A stretch of DNA of 12,312 nucleotides from Bacteroidota bacterium (GTDB lineage Bacteria; Bacteroidota; Bacteroidia; J057), in assembly GCA_003696875.1 (NCBI GenBank), contig RFHL01001399.1, forward strand, positions 1 through 12,312, read 5' to 3'. Shown here one piece after another: positions 6,909-12,312 of the stretch (position 1 is the first letter of the stretch; every line of letters starts with the position of its first letter). Position numbers and translations under genes: made by a program. Below the pieces are notes generated by a model. It saw nothing but the letters and a program-made list of their open reading frames with translations. It was not told the origin of the DNA and did not search any database.

Positions 6909-7729
6909 TCACCCTTGACAAGCCCTCAGGCCCCAGATACTGGGGCCAGGGGTGGCCTGTCGCTTTCAGGCCCGGCAGGCTCCGGCACAGGACCCCGATC
7001 CCGTCAAAACGGTCGATCCCGTAGGGATTCAGGGTATAGGTAGCCACCCATTCAACCTGCCCGTCCCCATCGAGGTCATCAAGGAGCAGGCTGCTTCCGG
7101 GGTATAGACCGGGACGGCTGTCGAGTTCGGTACGTTGCCCTGTTGGGAGGGACCAGCTCAGAATGCGGGCCTGATACGGAAAAGGAGGGCCACCGGCTTC
7201 AAGCGGAAGGCCCGTGGGCTGGCGCTCATGCACCGCATAGAGCAGCGGGGGAGTCCCGCTGGTATCAAGTGCCAGGACGGGAGAGGCCATCTGCCACGAG
7301 CCGAGGGAGTCGAGGCGCTGGGCGGTCCCGCGGGTGCCATCTACCCGCCAGAGCCAGGCGGTACGAGCGTGAGGCCATACCCCTTCGTTAAGGATCGCGA
7401 AGAGGGTAGGGCCCCTCGGGCGTCTGCAGGACCAGAGGACTCCCTGTCATCTGGTTGCGGCAGGGCAGGGACCACAGGAGGTTTCCTTGCAGGCCGTCGA
7501 GGGCCAGCAGGCCGTGAGGGGAGGCTTCCCCCTCGGCGGCCCCGCCGCCGCAGAGGAGGATTTCCTTGATCCCGTCGCCGTCGAGGTCGGCGGCACGGGG
7601 AGAGGCGTAGGTACTGGCAGGCTGGAAGGTCGTCTCCCAACGGATTTCCGATGGGTGGCAGGCACTTAGTAGCAGGCTGGCGATCAGCCAGGATCGTATG
7701 GACAGCGTCTGAAGGCAGAACCAGGCCAT
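6909..7729 (-). pseudogene. FG-GAP/VCBS-repeat lipoprotein, frameshifted and lacking a clear 3' end
   Basis: The start at 7729 opens a lipoprotein signal, with SLLLSAC placing the lipid-bearing Cys at residue 24. An FG-GAP repeat with the calcium-binding DLDGDG motif follows (PRAADLDGDGIKEILLCGGG). At about 7409-7411 an extra base shifts the frame, which stops at 7388-7390 after QTPEGPYPLRDP. The frame shifted by one continues naturally as PTLFAILNEGVWPHARTAW, then ASPVLALDTSGTPPLLYAVH, a second LLLDDLDGDGQVEWVATYTL, and GHPWPQYLGPEGLSRV. That second frame has no stop until it overlaps the caspase-like gene out of frame, so the original end is lost or lies behind another indel. 6909 marks a TGA in a neighbouring frame and is only an approximate boundary. 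Genes of this kind often follow susC-susD pairs and encode surface proteins, perhaps calcium-dependent glycan binders. If the base is an assembly error the gene would be about 275 residues. Confidence 0.75.
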
Positions 7730-7745
7730 GACGGGAGGTTGGATA

Positions 7746-7781
7746 TGAAGAAAAAGAGGCTGCCACGAAAGTGACAGCCTC
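7746..7781 (-). terminator. Rho-independent terminator downstream of susC-susD
   Basis: Read on the minus strand, GAGGCTGTCAC (7781-7771), a TTTC loop, and GTGGCAGCCTC (7766-7756) form an 11-bp stem containing one G-U wobble. The stem is followed at once by TTTTTCTTC. This is a textbook intrinsic terminator in the direction of the susC-susD operon, about 165 nt past the susD stop. Its U-tract ends only about 16 nt before the ATG of the FG-GAP lipoprotein, which makes it a possible attenuator for that gene. Confidence 0.85.
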
Positions 7782-7944
7782 CCGGAACTACTACTTGGCG
7801 TGGGTCACTGATCACGCCACACTACTATCCAAATGATGCCCATTGGTGCGGGCTATGGTTTCTGGGGAGCCGGGGACTCAATGCGTGAGTTTTTCGCATA
7901 AAAACGCTTTGTCCGCCTCCCCCACGACCTGTGAACAGGCCCTT
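7782..7944 (-). other. Structured 3' untranslated stretch between susD and the terminator
   Basis: No gene is visible. Besides the terminator it holds two more inverted repeats: TGGCGTG/CACGCCA at 7796-7802 and 7813-7819 (10-nt loop), and GTTTTT/AAAAAC at 7889-7894 and 7900-7905 (5-nt loop). Neither has a terminator-type U-tract on the minus strand. They could stabilise the 3' end of the susC-susD transcript, but they could also be chance. Confidence 0.35.
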
Positions 7945-9528
7945 CTAATTCCCTGCCCAGGCCGTCTTCTGGACCAGCGAGGCATTGCGATCCAGGGCCG
8001 TTTGGGGGTAGGGCAGCTTGAAGTGCCGCTCGGGGTTGAAGGCCGCGAAGTCGTTGTCGTCCCCATCGGTATCGCCGGCGACGATAGCGGCAAAAGCGCC
8101 CGTGATGAGGTTGGGCAGGCTGTTGCGCTTGCGCACAAAGTCAAACCAGCGCTTGCCTTCACCAAAGAGCTCCCAGCGGCGCTCGTCGAGCAGGGTCTCG
8201 ATGGTGACCTGGCTAGCCTCTAGCGCCGGCAAGCCGGCGCGGGCCCGTACCGCGTTGAGTGAGGCCAGGCCATCGGCGCTCAGGCTGCCGTCGGCCAGCA
8301 GGTCGGCCTCGGCATGAATCAGCAGCAGCTCGGCATAGCGTAGTACGGGGATGTTCAGCCCCGAAACCCCGTTGACGTTCTTGGTATTTTCCTGATACCA
8401 GTACTTTTGGTATCCCATACCGTTAGGCCGGGCACAGCAGCGGTTTTGGGCGTTTTGGTTATAGAATCCCGTGGTATCCCCATTGACGATGATGGGTTCA
8501 TCCGGAAGCCAGATGGTGTAGTCCTTCCGGGCATCGTTGTCGTCCCACTGGGTGCGGATCGCTTCGTAGATGTATGCCCAGCCAAAGCCCCACATATTGT
8601 TGTTGTTGCGCATTTGGCGGGGGTTCATCGCCATGGGGACGGTAGTCCCCACGTCTCCATCGCTCCAGTTGCCCCCACCGTTGAAGTGGTTGACCGAGAA
8701 GATGTGCTCCTTGCCATTCTTGTTGAAGTTGAGATGAATGGAGCGGAGGTTTTCCGCTGGGGTAGCGAGCTCGTCGAAGAGGCCGTAGGGACCACCATTG
8801 ATGACCTCCGCCGCCTTGCTTTCGGCCAGGCCATACCACTCGGGGCGATTGAGCTCGTCGGCCCCAAAGAGATAGACATAGGCCATCATGGCCTTGGCGG
8901 CCCAACTCGTGACCCGCCCGCCTTGGGCGGCGGTGGGGGAGAGGTTGGCCTCGGCAAACTGCAGACCCTCAATGACCTGGGCATATACCTCTGCGGCCGG
9001 AGAGGCCGCCGGGGCAAAGCCGGCCGGGTCGCTCGGCAGCTCGGTCACGATGGGGACATCCCCAAAGATGAGGGTGAGCATGAAGTAGCCAAATCCCCGC
9101 AGGAAGCGCACCTCTGCCACAGCCTGGTTCAGGACATCGGCGCTCACATCGGCCTCTGGACCCCGGACCACTACCTGATTACATTGGTTGATCATCTGGT
9201 AAAATCCCGTGTAGGCCAGCTGCAAGTTGGTGTTTTCGGGGTCGTAGTTGAAGGTCGTCCAGGTGGCATGGGCACCATCTGTGGTGGAGGAGCCATTGTA
9301 GACATTGTCGCTAAATTGTTCGAAGCCTACAATCCCGAGGCTGTAGATGGAGTTGGAGCTACTCAGGCCGGAGTAGGCCGAGACGACGGCGAGCTGCAGG
9401 TCATTTTCGGTGGCGAAGAAGTCTTCGCCCGTGGGGCCGGTGGGGTCCACCTGATCGAGCATCTCGGTGCAGGCCGACAGGCCCCAGGCCAGCCAGAAAG
9501 CCAGCGTATATATCAGTATTTTTTTCAT
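7945..9528 (-). CDS. susD: SusD/RagB-family nutrient-binding outer-membrane lipoprotein
   Basis: SusD proteins sit as lids on their TonB-dependent SusC transporter and capture oligosaccharides or peptides at the cell surface. This 527-residue protein has a lipoprotein signal MKKILIYTLAFWLAWGLSAC with Cys20 lipidated. The N-terminal SusD-like region has NQCNQVVV and EVRFLRGFGYFMLTLIFGDV. The TPR-type helices are seen around LRYAELLLIHAEA and LLDERRWELFGEGKRWFDF, and the C-terminus has the family ending FKLPYPQTALDRNASLVQ. Length is typical and no break is seen. A double Cys in NRCCARPNG is unusual for such a surface protein and may form a disulfide or ligand-site loop. It lies 19 nt after the susC stop, so the two are one operon, and the transcript ends at the terminator at 7746-7781. 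The ligand cannot be read from sequence. The symbol denotes the family, not proven starch use. Confidence 0.95.
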   Translation of the reverse strand: MKKILIYTLAFWLAWGLSACTEMLDQVDPTGPTGEDFFATENDLQLAVVSAYSGLSSSNSIYSLGIVGFEQFSDNVYNGSSTTDGAHATWTTFNYDPENTNLQLAYTGFYQMINQCNQVVVRGPEADVSADVLNQAVAEVRFLRGFGYFMLTLIFGDVPIVTELPSDPAGFAPAASPAAEVYAQVIEGLQFAEANLSPTAAQGGRVTSWAAKAMMAYVYLFGADELNRPEWYGLAESKAAEVINGGPYGLFDELATPAENLRSIHLNFNKNGKEHIFSVNHFNGGGNWSDGDVGTTVPMAMNPRQMRNNNNMWGFGWAYIYEAIRTQWDDNDARKDYTIWLPDEPIIVNGDTTGFYNQNAQNRCCARPNGMGYQKYWYQENTKNVNGVSGLNIPVLRYAELLLIHAEADLLADGSLSADGLASLNAVRARAGLPALEASQVTIETLLDERRWELFGEGKRWFDFVRKRNSLPNLITGAFAAIVAGDTDGDDNDFAAFNPERHFKLPYPQTALDRNASLVQKTAWAGN

Positions 9529-9547
9529 TTCGGTAATAGTTAGTCGG

Positions 9548-12312
9548 TTAGAAAGTTACTTTGATCCCCAGGGTATACTGCCGGGTCAGCGGATACAGAC
9601 CGGCATCGACACCTGCGGTTTCGGGATTGCTGCCGTTGCGAAGGCCCACCTCCGGATCAAAGCCACTGTACTCGGTGAAGGTCAGCAGGTTTGTCCCGAC
9701 GGCGTAGAGGTCGATCCCCCCGGTGCTCCACCCCATGCGGGCGAGCAGATTGCGCGGGATGGTGTAGCCCAGGCGCACATTTTTCAGGCGAATGAAGGAG
9801 GCATTTTCCACCCAGTGGTCCGAGGCACGCTCGTTGCCATTGGGGTCCTGGATCGCCGCACGTGGGATATCAGAATCCACGTTTTCTGGGGTCCAGCGGT
9901 CCAGCACCGTGGTGCGCCGGTTGCTCCAGCTACCGGTCGAGCGCTCCAGGCGTACCCGGAGCTGGTTGTAGACATCCACCCCGTGTACGCCCTGCAAGAA
10001 GACGGCGAGCGTGACCCCTTTGTAGCTCAGGGTATTGTTAAAGCCCCAGGTGAGATCGGGGATGGTACTGCCGATGATCACCCGGTCATTTTCGGCGTCG
10101 ATGATGCCATCGCCATTCTGGTCCACATAGCGCAGATCACCAGGGGCGGTGTTGTTGTTGGCCGTCGCTTGGTCAGTGGCCTCGGAGTAGGTCGGTATGC
10201 CGGTATCCGGATCAATGGAGGACACCGCCTGATTTTGGTAGGCATGGCTGTAGACATCATCCCAGCTCCGGAAGAGTCCATTGGTCTGGAGGCCATACAA
10301 GGCCCCGATTTCTTCGCCCACGCGGGAGATATTGGGTCCGTTAAAGCGGTCGGCATCTTCCGGCAGCTTCAGGATGCGGTTGCGAACCGTGGAGAAGTTG
10401 AAGTCGGTACGCCACATGAAGTTGGGCCGGAGAATGTTGACCGTCGTGAAGGACATCTCAAAGCCGCGGTTGCTGACTTCGCCCAGGTTACCGCTGGGGT
10501 TGCTCAGCGCGCCCAGCTCCAAGGCAGGGGCGAAGGGCAGCAGCAGACCGCTGGTGGTCTTGTCGAAGTAGTCGGCCGTCACCTCAATCCGACCATTGTA
10601 TAAACCCAGGTCCAGGCCTACGTTAAACATGACGATTTGCTCCCAGGCCAGAACGGGATTGGCCAGGCGCACCAGGGTCGCACCCGGCACCCGCCCCCCG
10701 TTGAAGACGTAGTTTTGCTCGTCGCCGGTACCTACGCGGGAGTTCCACTGGTAGAGGCCGGTGTTGTCAGACCCGCTCACGCCCCAGCCAGCCCGTAGCT
10801 TCAGGTTGGAGACCATGCCGACACTTTCCATGAAGGCCTCTTCGGAGATCCGCCAGCCCGCCGAGACGGCCGGGAAGGTGCCCCAGCGCTGGTCCGGCCC
10901 GAAGCGCGAAGAACCATCGCGCCGCAAGGTCGCGGTCAGGAGGTACCTGTCAGCATAGCTGTAGATAAAGCGGCCAAATACCGACACAAAGGCCGCCTCA
11001 TTCCGGAAATTGCCATGGCTCGGCATGATGAGCGGGACGGTCGCCAGCACATTGCCGTCGGCATCGGTGATCTCAGAGGTCAGCTGCGGCCGGTCATAAA
11101 ACCAGTAGTCGGTATCTACAAAGCCGCCGCCGCTGGTGTTGAAGCCGGTATTTAAATTGTTCTGGGCCTGATACCCGGCCATGAGGCTGAAGTCGTGGCT
11201 CCCGAGGGTCTTGGCGTAGGTAAGGGTGTTTTCGATAAACCAGGTGCGCGACTCCCCATAGCGGAAGTTGAGGCGGGTCGAGGTCTCGTCCAGAGTCATG
11301 GCCCCATCAATGGTGTTGGCCGGGGTGCGACTCTCGTCTTTGTTGAAACTCCAGTCGAGGGAGCCCATGGTATGGAAGGTAAGCCCATCCATGATTTCCC
11401 AATCGGCCGAGAGGGATCCCCAGATCCGGTTGCGGATATCCTGGTCGAAGTAATTGTCCAGAATCCAGATCACGTGGCGGTTTTCGTTGTCCAGCTGGCT
11501 TTCGGCATCCGGGTCATGGGCGCTCAAGCCGGCATAGTCTCCGTCTACCGGGTCAAAAATGGGCTTGTAGGGATTCACATTGATCAGGCGGGTGATCCAG
11601 TCCTTGGTGTTCACATTGCCGTCTACATTGCCCACCACATTGGCTTCGCTGCGCGAAACGGCCAGATTGGCCCCGAGTTTCAGCCGGCGGTTCACCTGAT
11701 GCGAGCTGTTCATGCGCACAGTCCCACGGCGCAGGTCTGAGTTGGGTAACACTCCCGTCTGCTCGAAGTAGTTGGCTGAGACAAAATAGGTGGACCGGCT
11801 GGAGCCCCCATTGAGCGACAGGTTGTAGCTGTTCATGCGGCCGTTGCGGTAGGCATGATCAAACCAGTTGTACTGGGGCACATTTTCTCCGGCGAGAATC
11901 CGGTTGATGAGGGGTTGCCCGGGGTAGGTATCATGGCCCGCTTCCCGCTGTACCTCGTCCAGGTACTGCGCCCACTCGGGTCCGGAAAGCATCTGAAAGT
12001 TGCTCTGATCCAGTACATTCCAGCCGGTATAGGCGTCAAAGTTTACCTGCAGCGAGCCTTCCTTGCCGCGCTTGGTGGTGATGATCACCACCCCGTTGCC
12101 GGCCCGGGCGCCGTAGATCGCCGTCGCCGAGGCATCCTTCAGGATGTCGATGCTCTCAATGTCATTGGGGTTTATAAGCGAAAGCGGGCTCACCGAGGTC
12201 TGGCCGCCACCGGCCACATTGCCGATGATGATGCCGTCCACCACATAGAGAGGCTCGGAGTTGTTGAGAGAGCCGACCCCCCGGACCCGGATGCTCGCCC
12301 CCGCCCCGGGAA
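9548..12312 (-). CDS. susC: SusC/RagA-family TonB-dependent outer-membrane transporter, 5' end beyond the window
   Basis: The frame is open to the right edge (about 920 residues present). Its first residues, PGAGASIRVRGVGSLNNSEP then LYVVDG, are the middle of the TonB plug domain, so roughly 100-150 residues are missing: signal peptide, carboxypeptidase-regulatory-like domain and TonB box. The plug continues with INPNDIESIDILKDASATAI and YGARAGNGVVIITTKRG, both SusC signatures. The rest is the 22-strand beta-barrel with alternating aromatic strands. Near the C-terminus are the calcium-site-like DQNGDGIIDAENDRV, IPDLTWGFNNTLSYKG and the final YTLGIKVTF, whose terminal Phe is the usual outer-membrane insertion signal. 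A GTG at 12244 is internal and not a start. It is the promoter-proximal gene of the susC-susD operon as far as the window shows. The imported substrate is unknown; nearby galactosidase and sulfatase genes hint at a galactan. Confidence 0.96.
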   Translation of the reverse strand, partial: PGAGASIRVRGVGSLNNSEPLYVVDGIIIGNVAGGGQTSVSPLSLINPNDIESIDILKDASATAIYGARAGNGVVIITTKRGKEGSLQVNFDAYTGWNVLDQSNFQMLSGPEWAQYLDEVQREAGHDTYPGQPLINRILAGENVPQYNWFDHAYRNGRMNSYNLSLNGGSSRSTYFVSANYFEQTGVLPNSDLRRGTVRMNSSHQVNRRLKLGANLAVSRSEANVVGNVDGNVNTKDWITRLINVNPYKPIFDPVDGDYAGLSAHDPDAESQLDNENRHVIWILDNYFDQDIRNRIWGSLSADWEIMDGLTFHTMGSLDWSFNKDESRTPANTIDGAMTLDETSTRLNFRYGESRTWFIENTLTYAKTLGSHDFSLMAGYQAQNNLNTGFNTSGGGFVDTDYWFYDRPQLTSEITDADGNVLATVPLIMPSHGNFRNEAAFVSVFGRFIYSYADRYLLTATLRRDGSSRFGPDQRWGTFPAVSAGWRISEEAFMESVGMVSNLKLRAGWGVSGSDNTGLYQWNSRVGTGDEQNYVFNGGRVPGATLVRLANPVLAWEQIVMFNVGLDLGLYNGRIEVTADYFDKTTSGLLLPFAPALELGALSNPSGNLGEVSNRGFEMSFTTVNILRPNFMWRTDFNFSTVRNRILKLPEDADRFNGPNISRVGEEIGALYGLQTNGLFRSWDDVYSHAYQNQAVSSIDPDTGIPTYSEATDQATANNNTAPGDLRYVDQNGDGIIDAENDRVIIGSTIPDLTWGFNNTLSYKGVTLAVFLQGVHGVDVYNQLRVRLERSTGSWSNRRTTVLDRWTPENVDSDIPRAAIQDPNGNERASDHWVENASFIRLKNVRLGYTIPRNLLARMGWSTGGIDLYAVGTNLLTFTEYSGFDPEVGLRNGSNPETAGVDAGLYPLTRQYTLGIKVTF

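Noticed and set aside
8407..10603. Two 378-codon open frames on the plus strand opposite susD and susC
   Set aside because: The minus-strand frames contain unmistakable SusD and SusC motifs throughout. The plus-strand translations show no recognisable domain and arise from GC-rich third positions.
1..12312. tRNA, rRNA, riboswitch or CRISPR array anywhere in the window
   Set aside because: No tRNA-like arm set, ribosomal RNA signature, known riboswitch core or short direct-repeat/spacer pattern was recognised by eye. A covariance-model scan would be decisive.

Overview
The window reads as a GC-rich member of the Bacteroidota. It carries a SusC/SusD outer-membrane pair, several lipoproteins with Bacteroidota-style signal peptides, FG-GAP (DxDGDG) repeats and almost no Shine-Dalgarno signals. 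The gene content and the Pro/Ala-rich leader with a PFQLKA motif recall marine Saprospiria (Lewinella-like), but that placement is inference.

Layout, left to right. Positions 1-162 (minus) are the first 54 codons of an ISAzo13-type transposase, running off the left edge. Its AT-rich leader abuts a sulfatase remnant (about 241-1213, plus) that lacks the N-terminal third, including the nucleophile motif, and has a +1 frameshift near its C-terminus. Stop-to-stop with it is an exported GH42 beta-galactosidase (1215-3296, minus). Across a 156-bp divergent intergenic region lies a lipoprotein (3453-5408, plus) that fuses a class C beta-lactamase/esterase-type serine hydrolase to five 51-residue repeats of the kind found in polyglycine hydrolases. 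Converging on it with a 3-nt gap is a caspase-like (peptidase C14 fold) protein (5412-6761, minus). Its disordered N-terminal leader resembles those of proteins linked to extracellular contractile injection systems (eCIS). Upstream of that is a broken FG-GAP/VCBS lipoprotein (about 6909-7729, minus). A strong rho-independent terminator (7746-7781, minus) separates it from susD (7945-9528, minus) and susC (9548 to the right edge, minus, 5' end missing).

How the genes may fit together: susC-susD is a TonB-dependent glycan or peptide importer operon transcribed right to left. The FG-GAP lipoprotein was probably its distal, surface-exposed member. A beta-galactosidase with a sulfatase nearby suggests a sulfated galactan as substrate, but the sulfatase is dead, so the locus looks like a decaying polysaccharide-utilisation region. 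The caspase-like gene does not fit glycan use and is the most unusual item here. Two of the genes are broken by single-base insertions, so assembly error should be excluded before calling them true pseudogenes.
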